A stretch of 64,000 nucleotides of DNA from Mitsuaria sp. PDC51 (GTDB lineage Bacteria; Pseudomonadota; Gammaproteobacteria; Burkholderiales; Burkholderiaceae_C), in the NCBI RefSeq assembly GCF_900113225.1, contig NZ_FOZE01000001.1, forward strand, positions 2,356,001 through 2,420,000, written 5' to 3'. Positions 45,222 to 55,800 of the stretch are shown here, one piece after another. Under the pieces are notes generated by a model. It saw only the letters and a program-made list of their open reading frames with translations. It did no database searches and was not told the DNA's origin. A program made the translations under genes and the position numbers. The stretch's first letter is position 1. Each line of letters starts with the position of its first letter.

Positions 45222-48218
45222 ATGAGACGCCGTGATGTGTTCGGGCTGATGGCGCTGGCCTCGGCCGGCCCGCTGGCCGTCGCCTCGAGTACCACCGGGA
45301 GCGCCACGCCGCTGCCCTCCGCGCTCGACGCGGCCGGGCAACTGAACGCGCTGCCGCTGGACGGCTCGCAGGACGGCTTCCGCTGGCGCCGCGTCGCCGA
45401 AGGGGTGCAGTTCCGCGTCGACGGCCTGACCAAGGGCGTGCTGTTCTACGGCCCTGGACTGGTGCGGGTCACCGCCCACCTGGGCGTGGCGCATACCGCG
45501 CAGCCCAGCCTGGTGGTCGTGGCCAGGCCGCGTCCGCTCGCCATCGAAGTGCGCGAGGAGGCGGACACGCTGCGGGTGGTCGCGCCCGGCGTGCAGGTCC
45601 TCGTGGACAAGCACAGTGGCGCGCTGACCTTCCTCGACGGCGCGGGCCGCCTGCTGACCCGGGAGCGCGAGCGCGCGCCCACCGAGCTGCAGCAGGTCGA
45701 GATCGCCGGCAGTCCCAGCTATGCGCTCGCCCAGCACTTCAGCCTCACGCCGGACGAGTCGCTGTACGGCCTGGGCCAGTACAACGAGCCCTACATGGAC
45801 TACCGCGGCCGCGAGGTCCTGATGGTGCAGACCAACATCGGCATCGTCGTGCCGTTCATGGTGTCGACGCGCCGCTGGGGTCTGCTGTGGGACGTGTACT
45901 CGAAGATGAGCTTCAGCGACGGGCCGCAGGGCGCGACCTTCCGCGCGGAGAGCGCTCCCGCCGGGGCTGATTACTACCTCGTGGCCGGCACCGACATGGA
46001 CGGCGTGATCGCCGGTTACCGCCAGTTGACCGGCGCCGCGCCGATGTTCCCCAAGTCCGCGTTCGGGCTCTTCATGAGCAAGGAGCGCTACCAGACCCAG
46101 CAGCAGCTGCTGGACGTGGTGCGGCACTTCCGCGCCGACGGCTTCCCGCTCGACACCATCGTCCAGGACTGGCAGTACTGGGGTGGCGAGAAGGACGGCG
46201 TCTGGGACGGCAAGTGGAGCGGCATGGTCTGGGACCGCGAGCGCTTCCCCGATCCGGCCGCGATGACGCGCGAATTGCACGGGCCGCTGCACACGCGGCT
46301 GATGGTGTCGATCTGGCCGTCGGTGGGCAACGACACGGCGCTGGCCCGTGAGCTCGACGCGCAGCACCTGCGCTTCGAGCCACTGCACTGGATCTCCAAG
46401 CGCGCGCGGATCTACGACGCCTTCAGCCCCGCCGGGCGGCGCATCTACTTCAAGCACGTCAAGCAGGGCCTGCTGGACGTCGGCGTGGACGCGCTGTGGA
46501 TGGACGGCACCGAGGTCGAGGTCGGCGGCGCGGCGCACGATCCGGCCGAGGTCGAGGCCGACATCAAGCGCCTGGGCCGCAACGCGATGGGCGACTTCAC
46601 GCGCTACCTGAACGTCTACAGCCTGCTGACGACCCGCGGCGTCTACGAGGGCCAGCGCGCGGCGGGCCCGTCAGGCCGGCGCGTGTTCACGCTGACGCGC
46701 TCGGCCTGGGCCGGCCAGCAGCGCTACGCCGCCCTGCCCTGGTCGGGCGACACCGAATCCAGCTGGGCCTCGCTGCGCGCGCAGATCGCCGGCGGGTTGA
46801 ACGTCGCGATGGCCGGCCTGCCCTACTGGTCGCAGGACACCGGCGGCTTCTTCGTGAACTTCGCCGACGGCGAGCGCAATCCCGCCTGGCGCGAGCTCTA
46901 CGCGCGCTGGAACCAGTTCGGCATCTTCAATCCGATCTACCGCATCCACGGCACCTCGGTCGAGCGCGAGCCCTACCTGTTCAAGAGCCTGGACCCGGCG
47001 GTGTACGGCTCGCTGCGCCGCGCCGCCGAGCTGCGCTACCAGCTGCTGCCCTACCTCTACAGCCTCGCCTGGCGCGCCACGCAGGAGGGCACCCTGATGA
47101 TGCGCGGCCTGGCGATGGACTTCCCGGACCAGGCCGCGCTGCGCAAGGTGGACGACACCTACATGTTCGGCCCGGCCTTCCTGGTGCAGCCGATCACGCG
47201 GCCGATGTTCCATGCGGTGCTGCCGCCGCCCGCGACCGTGCCGGCCGCGCAGCTGCGCACGCCGGACGGCCAGGGCGGCCTGCTGCTCGAATACTTCGAC
47301 GGCATGGACTTCGAGAAGCCGGCCAGCCGCACCGTCGACACGGTGATCGAGCATCGCTGGCCCGATCCGCCGCTGGGCAGCGTGCCGCCGGGGTTGAGCG
47401 GCCTGATGCGGTTCTCCGCGCGCTGGACCGGCGAGCTCATCGCCGCCGAAAGCGGTGATCACGAGATCGGCCTGGAGGGCGACGACGGCTTCCGCTTGTG
47501 GCTGGACGACGAACTGGTCGTCGACGACTGGAACCTGGGCCCTCCGCGCTTCAAGGGCCATCGCCTGACGCTGCGCGCCGGCCAGCGCCTGAAGCTGCGC
47601 ATCGACTACTTCCAGGAGACGCGCGGCCGCTTGCTGCGCCTGGCCTGGCGCACGCCGACCCAGGCGCGCGAACTGGTCGAGATGCAGGGCCGGCTGGACC
47701 GCCGGCAGGAAACCCTGCTGCCTCAAGGCAGCGACTGGACCGACTTCTGGACCGGCCAGCGCCACGCCGGCGGCGGCCGCGTCGCGCGCGACTACGCGCT
47801 GGACGAGTTCCCGCTCTTCGTGCGCGCCGGTGCCATCGTGCCCCTGGGGCCGGTGGTCGAGCACACCGGCCAGGACGCCGGCGCACCGTGGGAGATCCGC
47901 GTCTATCCCGGCGCCGACGGCCGCTTCGTCCTCTACGAGGACGACGGCGAGACCTACCGCTACGAGCGCGGCGAGCGCGCCACCGTCGCGCTGCGCTGGG
48001 ACGATGCCCGCCGCACGCTGCACATCGGCGCCCGTCAGGGGCGCTTCCCCGGCCTGGTGACGCATCGCACGCTGCGGGTGCGCGTCATGGCCACCCCCGA
48101 CCGGGTCGAGCAGACCCGCTCCGTGCAGTACCAGGGCCGGGCCCTGGCCCTGTCCTTCGACTCCCGCATCGACTCCCGCGACAACGCCCTCATCGACTCC
48201 CCTTCCTCCCGTCCATGA
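45222..48218 (+). CDS. GH31 alpha-xylosidase with inserted PA14 domain
   Basis: 998 residues, ATG at 45222 with AAGGAGG upstream. The N-terminus MRRRDVFGLMALASAG looks like a Tat signal. GH31 residues are clear: nucleophile D428 in ALWMDGTEVE and acid/base D510 in WSGDTES. A PA14 module lies at about 686-815 (LLLEYFDGMDF ... EGDDGFRLWLDDELVVDDW), inside the C-terminal beta domains. The same insertion is known from the Cellvibrio xyloglucan alpha-xylosidase Xyl31A, where PA14 helps bind long oligosaccharides. It should remove non-reducing-end alpha-1,6-xylose from xyloglucan oligosaccharides. Confidence 0.93.
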   Translation: MRRRDVFGLMALASAGPLAVASSTTGSATPLPSALDAAGQLNALPLDGSQDGFRWRRVAEGVQFRVDGLTKGVLFYGPGLVRVTAHLGVAHTAQPSLVVVARPRPLAIEVREEADTLRVVAPGVQVLVDKHSGALTFLDGAGRLLTRERERAPTELQQVEIAGSPSYALAQHFSLTPDESLYGLGQYNEPYMDYRGREVLMVQTNIGIVVPFMVSTRRWGLLWDVYSKMSFSDGPQGATFRAESAPAGADYYLVAGTDMDGVIAGYRQLTGAAPMFPKSAFGLFMSKERYQTQQQLLDVVRHFRADGFPLDTIVQDWQYWGGEKDGVWDGKWSGMVWDRERFPDPAAMTRELHGPLHTRLMVSIWPSVGNDTALARELDAQHLRFEPLHWISKRARIYDAFSPAGRRIYFKHVKQGLLDVGVDALWMDGTEVEVGGAAHDPAEVEADIKRLGRNAMGDFTRYLNVYSLLTTRGVYEGQRAAGPSGRRVFTLTRSAWAGQQRYAALPWSGDTESSWASLRAQIAGGLNVAMAGLPYWSQDTGGFFVNFADGERNPAWRELYARWNQFGIFNPIYRIHGTSVEREPYLFKSLDPAVYGSLRRAAELRYQLLPYLYSLAWRATQEGTLMMRGLAMDFPDQAALRKVDDTYMFGPAFLVQPITRPMFHAVLPPPATVPAAQLRTPDGQGGLLLEYFDGMDFEKPASRTVDTVIEHRWPDPPLGSVPPGLSGLMRFSARWTGELIAAESGDHEIGLEGDDGFRLWLDDELVVDDWNLGPPRFKGHRLTLRAGQRLKLRIDYFQETRGRLLRLAWRTPTQARELVEMQGRLDRRQETLLPQGSDWTDFWTGQRHAGGGRVARDYALDEFPLFVRAGAIVPLGPVVEHTGQDAGAPWEIRVYPGADGRFVLYEDDGETYRYERGERATVALRWDDARRTLHIGARQGRFPGLVTHRTLRVRVMATPDRVEQTRSVQYQGRALALSFDSRIDSRDNALIDSPSSRP

Positions 48219-50167
48219 AGCAGACCGTCCTTCCCCTGATCCTGGCCTTGCTGGCCGCCGCCGCCCAGGCCGAGGTGCGCCTGTCCGAGGTCTTCGGCGA
48301 GCACATGGTGCTGCAGCGCGACCGTCCCTTGCGCCTCTGGGGCCAGGCCACGCCCGGCCAGTCGCTGACCGTGACACTGGGCGGCCGGGAGGCCACCACC
48401 CGCGTGGGCGCCGATGGCCGCTGGCGCGTGCAGCTGGATCCGCTGCCGGCCGGTGGTCCGCACCGGCTGCAGGTGACCGGCGACCAGACCGTCACGCTGG
48501 AGGACGTGCTGATCGGCGACGTGTGGCTGCTGGGCGGCCAGTCCAACATGGAATGGCCGCTGGCGCAGACCGACACCGGCCCGCAGGAGGTGGCGTCGCC
48601 GCAGGATGCGCGACTGCGCCAGCTGCGGGTGCCGCTGCGCGCCAGCGTGCGGCCGGAAGCGGAGATCGCGCCGGCGCCCTGGGTCGTCGCCGAGCCCGGA
48701 CGCGTGGGCGAGTTCAGCGCGGTCGGCTACCACTTCGCCCGCCGGATGCAGGCGGTGCAAGGCATCCCGATCGGCCTCATCGCCACCGCCTGGGGCGGCT
48801 CCATGCTGGAGACCTGGATGAGCCGTGGCGCCGCCCTGCGCGACCCGGACCTGGCGCCGACGGTGCGGGCGCTGCCCGCGGACAACGCCGCCTTCAGCGC
48901 CGTGCTGGGGCAGCAGCTGCAGCGGCGGGTGGCGGCCTGGCAGCCCGGCCTGTCGCTCGCGGGGGTGGATGCCTCGGGCTGGAACGCGGCGGGCGACATC
49001 GACGCCAAGTGGCCCACGCTGCAGGCGCCGGGCGCGTGGGAAGGCCAGGGCCTGGCCGATGTCGACGGCATCGTGTGGATGCGCAAGCGCGTCGAGCTGA
49101 CCGCGGCGCAGGCGGCCGGCGCGGCCGAGCTGCACCTGGCCAAGGTCGACGACTGCGACGAGGTCTGGATCAACGGCCAGCGCATCGGCGGCCAGTGCGG
49201 CTGGGAGCTGTCCCGCCGTTATGCCGTGCCCACCGGGACGCTGCGCGCGGGCGCCAACTGGATCGCCGTGCGCGTGACTGACACCGGCGGCGGTGGCGGC
49301 ATCTACGGCGACGCCGCCGACCTGCGCCTGGACACGGCGGCCGGTGCCGTGACGCTGGTCGGTGCCTGGCGTGCCCGCGTCGAGAAGCTCGCGCCGGCGG
49401 CCGGCCCGGTCGCCAACAACGCGCCGGCGCTGGGCCACAACGGCCTGATCGCGCCGCTGCAGGGACTGTCGGTGCGTGGCGTGCTCTGGTACCAGGGCGA
49501 AGAAAACGCAGGACGCGCCGCGGCCTATGCCGACGGCTTCAAGCGCCTCATCCAGGACTGGCGCCAGCAGTTCGGCGACCCGGACCTGCCCTTCCTCTTC
49601 GTGCAGCTCGCCGCCTGGCGGCCGCTGGCCGACAACCGGCCCGACGGCAACGGCTTCGCCGAGCTGCGCGGCAGCCAGGCCGCCGCGCTCGCCTTGCCGC
49701 ACACCGGCATGGCCACCGCGATCGACATCGGCGACGCCATCGACATCCATCCGCGCAACAAGCGCACCGTGGGCGAGCGCCTGGCCGCCGTCGCGATGCA
49801 TGAGCTGGGCCTGCGCGACGCGCCGGCCATGGGGCCGCGACTGATCGGTGGTCAGGCCCGCGGCGCCGAGTTCGAGCTGCGCTTCGACCGCACCGAAGGC
49901 GGGCTGCGCACCACGCGGGCCGGCGAGCCGCTGCGCGGCTTCTACCTGGCCGGCGCCGATCGCCGCTGGGCGCCGGCGCAGGCGCGCTTCGACGGCGATC
50001 GCATCGTGCTGCGCAGCGACGCGGTGGCGGCGCCGGTGGCGGCGCGTTACGCCTGGGTCGACAACCCCGGCGAGGCCAACATCGTCGGCGGCGACGGCCT
50101 GCCGCTGCCGCCGCTGCGCACCGACGACTGGCCGCTGGCCTCGGCCGGCCGCCGCTACGGGCGCTGA
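48215..50167 (+). CDS. SASA-family (sialate O-acetylesterase-like) carbohydrate acetylesterase
   Basis: 650 residues, ATG at 48215 overlapping the GH31 stop (ATGA). A signal peptide ends at AAAQA. The SGNH-hydrolase Ser lies in LGGQSNMEWPL and the Asp/His pair in IGDAIDIHPRNK; a galactose-binding-like insert lies at about 240-380. Proteins of this family in xyloglucan loci of Xanthomonas and Bacteroidetes remove O-acetyl groups from xyloglucan side chains. Tight coupling to the alpha-xylosidase supports the same role here rather than sialic acid metabolism. Confidence 0.9.
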   Translation: MKQTVLPLILALLAAAAQAEVRLSEVFGEHMVLQRDRPLRLWGQATPGQSLTVTLGGREATTRVGADGRWRVQLDPLPAGGPHRLQVTGDQTVTLEDVLIGDVWLLGGQSNMEWPLAQTDTGPQEVASPQDARLRQLRVPLRASVRPEAEIAPAPWVVAEPGRVGEFSAVGYHFARRMQAVQGIPIGLIATAWGGSMLETWMSRGAALRDPDLAPTVRALPADNAAFSAVLGQQLQRRVAAWQPGLSLAGVDASGWNAAGDIDAKWPTLQAPGAWEGQGLADVDGIVWMRKRVELTAAQAAGAAELHLAKVDDCDEVWINGQRIGGQCGWELSRRYAVPTGTLRAGANWIAVRVTDTGGGGGIYGDAADLRLDTAAGAVTLVGAWRARVEKLAPAAGPVANNAPALGHNGLIAPLQGLSVRGVLWYQGEENAGRAAAYADGFKRLIQDWRQQFGDPDLPFLFVQLAAWRPLADNRPDGNGFAELRGSQAAALALPHTGMATAIDIGDAIDIHPRNKRTVGERLAAVAMHELGLRDAPAMGPRLIGGQARGAEFELRFDRTEGGLRTTRAGEPLRGFYLAGADRRWAPAQARFDGDRIVLRSDAVAAPVAARYAWVDNPGEANIVGGDGLPLPPLRTDDWPLASAGRRYGR

Positions 50168-50197
50168 GCCGTCGCGCCCTGTCCGTCCCCATCGCCA

Positions 50198-50218
50198 CGC
50201 GCGGGCCGTGCCCGCGCG
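50198..50218 (+). terminator. Strong hairpin between acetylesterase and GH27 genes
   Basis: CGCGCGGGC and GCCCGCGCG form a perfect 9-bp stem with loop CGT, followed by ATCCGTTTCC. It is a strong stem but the T-tail is weak, so partial termination or 3'-end protection is plausible. Confidence 0.5.
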
Positions 50219-50244
50219 ATCCGTTTCCTGAAAGGACTTTGTTC

Positions 50245-51453
50245 ATGCCGCCCTTCCTCCGACGCGCCGCGCTGGCGCTCGTCGCCGTGGTCGCCACGGC
50301 CGCGCTGCCCGCTCAGGCCCACGAGACTCTCAAGCTCGACGCGCCCAAGCCCAATCTCGCGCCGACGCCGCCGATGGGCTGGAACTCCTGGAACAAGTTC
50401 GCCTGCAACGTCAGCGAGCAGCTGATCCGGCAGCAGGCCGACGCGATGGCCGCCTCCGGCATGAAGGCCGCCGGCTACCAGTACATCGTCATCGACGACT
50501 GCTGGCAGAAGAGCCGCGACGCCGACGGCAACATCCAGGCCGACCCCGAGCGCTTCCCGTCGGGCATCAAGGCGCTGGCCGACTACGTCCATGCCAGGGG
50601 CCTCAAGTTCGGGCTCTATTCCGACGCGGGCTCCCTGACCTGCGGCGGCCGGCCCGGCAGCGCGGGCCATGAGTTCCAGGACGCGCGCCAGTACGCCCGC
50701 TGGGGCGTCGACTACCTCAAGTACGACTGGTGCCACACCGGCCCCCGCAACGCCGAGGCGGCCTACACCATCATGGCCAAGGCCCTGCGCGAATCGGGCC
50801 GCGACATCGTGCTGTCGATCTGCGAATGGGGCACCGACCATCCCGAGCGCTGGGGTCCCACCGTCGGCCACCTGTGGCGCACCACCGGCGACATCTTCGA
50901 CGCGTGGTCCGGCAAGAAGGACTGGTCGCACGGCATGACCGACATCCTGGACATGCAGGTCGAGCGCGCCGCCCATGCCGGCCCCAACGCCTGGAACGAC
51001 CCCGACATGCTGGAGGTCGGCAACGGCGGGATGACGACCACCGAGTACGAGTCCCACTTCTCGCTCTGGGCCATGCTGGCCGCCCCGCTGATCGCCGGCA
51101 ACGACCTGTCGAAGATGGACGCGGACACGCTGCGCATCCTCACCAATGCCGACGTCATCGCCGTCGACCAGGACCCGCTGGGCCGGCAGGGACAGCGCAT
51201 CTGGAAGCAGGGCGAGCTCGAGATCTGGTCGCGCCCGCTCCAGGGCGGCGACCTGGCCGTCGTGCTGTTCAACCGCGGCCAGGCCCCGGCCGCGATGCGC
51301 GTGGACTGGGCCCAGCTCAAGCTCCCGGCCGACCAGAAGGTCGACGTGAAGGACCTGTGGAGCAAGCGGGTCGCCAAGGGCGTGGCGGGCGGCTACGGCG
51401 GCACCGTCGCCTCGCACGGCGTGATCATGGTGCGGCTCACGCCCGCGCGCTGA
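50245..51453 (+). CDS. GH27 alpha-galactosidase
   Basis: 402 residues, ATG at 50245 with AAAGGAC upstream. A signal peptide ends near LPAQA. Family GH27/melibiase features: PTPPMGWNSWNKFACNV, VIDDCWQ, nucleophile D161 in YLKYDWC and acid/base D254 in WNDPDMLEVGN. It cleaves terminal alpha-galactose (or alpha-galactose-like arabinopyranose) with retention, in the periplasm or outside. It is the last gene of the xyloglucan-type operon; an alpha-galactosidase suggests that the natural substrate mix also includes galacto(gluco)mannan. Confidence 0.94.
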   Translation: MPPFLRRAALALVAVVATAALPAQAHETLKLDAPKPNLAPTPPMGWNSWNKFACNVSEQLIRQQADAMAASGMKAAGYQYIVIDDCWQKSRDADGNIQADPERFPSGIKALADYVHARGLKFGLYSDAGSLTCGGRPGSAGHEFQDARQYARWGVDYLKYDWCHTGPRNAEAAYTIMAKALRESGRDIVLSICEWGTDHPERWGPTVGHLWRTTGDIFDAWSGKKDWSHGMTDILDMQVERAAHAGPNAWNDPDMLEVGNGGMTTTEYESHFSLWAMLAAPLIAGNDLSKMDADTLRILTNADVIAVDQDPLGRQGQRIWKQGELEIWSRPLQGGDLAVVLFNRGQAPAAMRVDWAQLKLPADQKVDVKDLWSKRVAKGVAGGYGGTVASHGVIMVRLTPAR

Positions 51454-51553
51454 TCCGGCACCGCGAGGACGGGACGCGGGGGCGATCGCCGCCTCGTTCG
51501 TGCAGGACAATCGGCGGTTTTCGGCTCAGGCCCCCTCGCCCGTCCCACGCTTC

Positions 51554-52711
51554 ATGACGATCTCCACGCCTCCGCCGCCCTCTCCTTCCCCCGCTCCCGC
51601 CGCTGCCGGCCCCGGCGACCACGACCTCGGCCCCGGCGGCAACAAGCTGCTGTGGTTCCTGCTGTTCGCGGCGGTGGTCTTCGCGGTGCTGCGGCCGATG
51701 TCGCCACAGGCCTGGCTGGGCCTGATCGACTGGCAGACGATGGGCGCCCTGACCGGCCTGCTGGCCATCACCCAGGGCGTGGAACGCAGCGGCGTGCTCC
51801 AGTCCGCCGCGCGCGCGCTGCTGGCCCGCACCGGCAGCGCCCGCCAGCTCGCCCTGCTGCTGTGCGCGGTCGCCGCGGGGCTGGCCGCGCTGGTCACCAA
51901 CGACGTCAGCCTCTTCCTGCTGGTGCCGCTGACCCGCGAGCTGGCCGCCCAGGCACACCTGCCGCTGGCGCGGCTGGTCGCGCTGGAGGCGCTGGCGGTC
52001 AACGCCGGCTCCTCGCTGACGCCGATCGGCAATCCGCAGAACCTCTACCTCTGGCACAAGTCCGGCGAGTCCTTCGGCGGTTTCATCGCGATGATGGCGC
52101 CCACCGTCGGCCTCATGCTGCTGCTGCTGGTGGCCACGATCCTGATCACCATGCCGCGCGCGCCGATCAAGCTGGCCGCGGACACACGCCGCACGCCGAC
52201 CCGGCCCGGGCTGCTCGCGCTCTCCGGCGCACTGTTCGTGGGTTTCGTGCTGGCGCTCGAGCTGCACCAGTGGGCGCCGGCGCTCGCGGTGGTCCTGGCG
52301 ATCTACGCGCTGTGGCACCGCCCGGTGCTGATGAAGCTGGACTGGGCGCTGCTTGCGACCTTCGCGCTGATGTTCGTGGTGCTGCACCAGCTGGCGGCCC
52401 TGCCGCAGGTGGCGGCGCTGCTGCGCGGGCTGCCGCTGGACCAGCCGCTGGCGGCCTACCTGGCCGCCATCGGCGCCTCCCAGGTCATCAGCAACGTGCC
52501 GGCCACGCTGGTGCTGGCCGACGCGGTGCCGAGCGTCGCCGTGCTCGCGATCGCGGTGAACGTCGGCGGCTTCGGTTTCGTGGCGGGCTCGATGGCCAAC
52601 CTGATCGCGCTGCGGCTGGCCCGCGCGCCGGGCGCGCTCAAGGAGTTCCACCGCATCAGCCTGCCCTTCCTGGCCGTGTGCGCGCCGCTGGTGGCCTGGC
52701 TGGCGCTGTGA
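51554..52711 (+). CDS. ArsB/NhaD superfamily anion permease-like protein
   Basis: 385 residues from ATG 51554; an earlier start at 51500 lacks support. After a Pro/Ser-rich cytoplasmic tail there are about ten membrane segments. VTNDVSLFLLVPLTREL and NAGSSLTPIGNPQNLYLW are the paired re-entrant motifs of the ion-transporter superfamily (SLC13, CitM, ArsB, NhaD). It should move an anion or exchange cations across the inner membrane; the ligand cannot be read from sequence. It follows the GH27 gene by 100 bases and need not belong to the glycan operon. Confidence 0.88.
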   Translation: MTISTPPPPSPSPAPAAAGPGDHDLGPGGNKLLWFLLFAAVVFAVLRPMSPQAWLGLIDWQTMGALTGLLAITQGVERSGVLQSAARALLARTGSARQLALLLCAVAAGLAALVTNDVSLFLLVPLTRELAAQAHLPLARLVALEALAVNAGSSLTPIGNPQNLYLWHKSGESFGGFIAMMAPTVGLMLLLLVATILITMPRAPIKLAADTRRTPTRPGLLALSGALFVGFVLALELHQWAPALAVVLAIYALWHRPVLMKLDWALLATFALMFVVLHQLAALPQVAALLRGLPLDQPLAAYLAAIGASQVISNVPATLVLADAVPSVAVLAIAVNVGGFGFVAGSMANLIALRLARAPGALKEFHRISLPFLAVCAPLVAWLAL

Positions 52712-52823
52712 CCGGATTGGCGTTTCCCCGACGCCCTCCGCCCATTCGTGGTGGGGACGCGCGCCCGCGCCGATGCGATAGTCGGGCCACGCCGCCGACG
52801 CGACAGGCAGCGAAGGACCCTTC

Positions 52824-55800
52824 GTGAGTCGCCTGCAAGGCCACCGTTTCCCGCCGCTGATCCTCTGCCTGCTCCTGGCCTGGGCCTGGCTGCTGGGCGC
52901 CCCCTCCGCAGCCCGGGCGGCCGACGCCGCGCCGCAGATCTCCCAGTACGCCCACACCTCGTGGACCGCGCGGGATGGCGCGCAGCTCGGGCTGGTCTTC
53001 GCCTTCGCACAGACCCATGACGGCTACCTGTGGGTGGGCGGCTCCTACGGCCTCTTCCGCTTCGACGGGCTGCGCTTCGTGCCCTGGCAGCCGCCGAAAG
53101 GCTCCTCGCTGCCAAGCAATCCCTACGCCCTGCTGGTCTCGCGCGACGGCACGCTCTGGATCGGCACCTTCAACGGCCTGGTCAGCTGGAACGGCAGTCG
53201 CCTGACCCGTTATCCGGAGACCGACGGCGGGCTCGTCACCTCCCTGCTGGAGGACAGCGAGGGCACCGTCTGGGCCGGCCTGCTCGGTCCCCCCGGCCGG
53301 CTCTGCGCCGTGCGCGGCGGACAGGCCCGCTGCGACGACGCGCAGGGCGGCTTCGGCACCTTCGTGTGGAGCCTGGCGCAGGATCGCTCGGGCGACCTGT
53401 GGGCCAGCGCGGACTCGGGCCTGTGGCGCTGGCGGCCCGGCACGCCCCAGCGCATCGAGGCCCCCGGCCAGCGCCTGGGCGACCTGACCGAGACCGCCGA
53501 TGGCCAGCTGCTGGTCGGCGTCCGCGGCGCCGGGCTCAAGCGCCCCGCCGGCGACCGGCTCGACCCCTATCCGCTGCGCAGCGCCACCCGGCCCGCGGAG
53601 CTGCTGCCCGATCGCCAGATCCTGGCCAACAAGCTGCTGCGAGCCCGCGACGGCGGCCTGTGGATCGGCACCGACGGCCTGGGGCTGCTGCACGTGCGCG
53701 AGGACCAGGCCTCCGCCTTCACCCGGTCCGACGGCCTGTCCGGCAACATCGCCTGCAGCCTGTTCGAGGACCGCGAAGGCAACATCTGGTACGGCAGCGA
53801 CAAGGGCGTGGACCGCTTCCGCAAGCTGCCCGTCACCACGCTGTCCAAGGCACAGGGCCTGCCCAACGAGGCGACGCGGTCGGTGCTGGCGAGCCGGGAC
53901 GGCAGCGTCTGGGTCGCCACCGACGACGGCCTGGCCCGGTGGAAGGACGGCGCCATCGCCGTCTACAAGGAGGCGCAGGGGCTGCCGGACGCCCGGGTGC
54001 ACTCGCTGTACGAGGACCACGACGGGCGGCTCTGGGCCAGCACCGCCGCGGGCCTGGCGTCCCTGGCGCCGCCGCGGGGGGCGCGTGCGGCGCCCGGCCA
54101 GCCGGCCGAACGGTTCGTCCGCGTCGACGGCGTGCCCGGCCGGGAGATCTACTCGATCACCGGGGACGACGCCGGCAACCTCTGGCTCTCGGGCAATGAG
54201 GGGCTGATCCGGCTGCATCAAGGGCGCTTCGTCGAGAGCCTGCCCTGGTCCGCTTTCGGCCGCCGCCAGCAGGCCAAGGTCATCGTCGCCGACCGGGGCG
54301 GCCTGTGGCTGTCCTTCTGGCAGGACGGCGGGGTGATGCGGGTCAAGGACGGCAAGGTCCTGGCCACCTACACCGCCGCCGAAGGCCTGGGCGCCGGCCA
54401 TGTGGCGGGCCTGCGCCTGGCGGCCGACGGCACGGTCTGGGCGGCCACCGAGGACGGCGGCCTCAGCCGCATCAAGGACGGCCGCGTCGCCACGCTGGGC
54501 GTCGGCCAGGGCCTGCCCTGCAACACCATCCACTGGTCGGTCGTCGATGACGACGGGGCGCTGTGGCTGTACACGGCCTGCGGGCTGATCCGCATCCTGG
54601 GCGAGGACCTGGCCGCGTGGGAGGCCGATCCCGCGCACCGCGTCGCGCCCAAGACCTGGGGTGCCGCGGACGGTGTGCCGCTGCTGGCCCTAACGCCGGC
54701 CTACTTCAATCCCCCGGTGGCCAAGGCCGGCGACGGCCGGCTGTGGATGGTCTCGGGCGCCGATGCCCAGGTGCTGGACCCGGCCCGGCTGCCCTTCAAT
54801 CCGCTGCCGCCGCCGGTCCACATCGAGTCGCTGGTGGCGGACCACACCGCCTACGCCGTCGCCCCGGGCCTGCGCCTGCCGCCGCAGGTGCGCGACATGA
54901 CCATCCAGTTCACCGCCCTGAGCCTGGTCGACCCGAAGAACACGCGCTTCCGCTACCGGCTGGACGGCCACGACACCGACTGGCAGGAGGTCGTCGACCG
55001 GCGCCAGGCCAGCTACACCAACCTGCCGCCCGGCGCCTACCGCTTCCAGGTGAAGGCGGCCAACAACAGCGGCATCTGGAACGAGGACGGCGCGCAGCTG
55101 GCGTTCTCGATCGAGCCGGCCTTCCACCAGACCACCTGGTTCCGCGTGCTGACAGGCCTCCTGCTGGTGCTCCTGGTGGTGAGCGTCTTCCAGGTCCGGA
55201 TGCGGATGCGGATGCGCCGGCTGCGCCTGCAGCTCGAGGCGACGGTGGAGGCGCGCGTGGCCGAACGCACCCGCATCGCCCGCGACCTGCACGACACCCT
55301 GCTGCAGCGCTTCAACGGGCTGCTGCTGCAGTTCCAGGCCGCCTGCAACCTCCTGCCCGACCGGCCGCGCGAATCGAGGCAGGTCCTCGCCGTCGCGATC
55401 GACCAGGTCGCCGAGGCCATCACCGAAGGCCGCGACGCGGTGCAGGGCCTGCGGACCGCGGCGGCCCCGGCGAACGACCTCGCGCAGGCGCTGCGCGCCA
55501 CCGCGCAGGCGCTGGCCCGGGAACACGGCCCGGCGCCCGCGACGCAGGTCGAGGTCCAAGGCCCGCCGCGGCCGCTGAGCCCGGTCGTGCGCGACGAGGC
55601 CTTCCTGATCGCGGGCGAGGCGATGCGCAACGCCTTCCACCATGCCGAGGCGACGCAGGTCGAGGTCGAGATCCGCCATGACCCGCGGCAGCTGCGGGTG
55701 CGGGTGCGCGACGACGGCAGGGGCATCGCCCCGACGGTCCTGCAGGCGGGCCGCAAGGAAGGGCACTTCGGCCTGAGCGGCATGCGCGAGCGCGCCGAGC

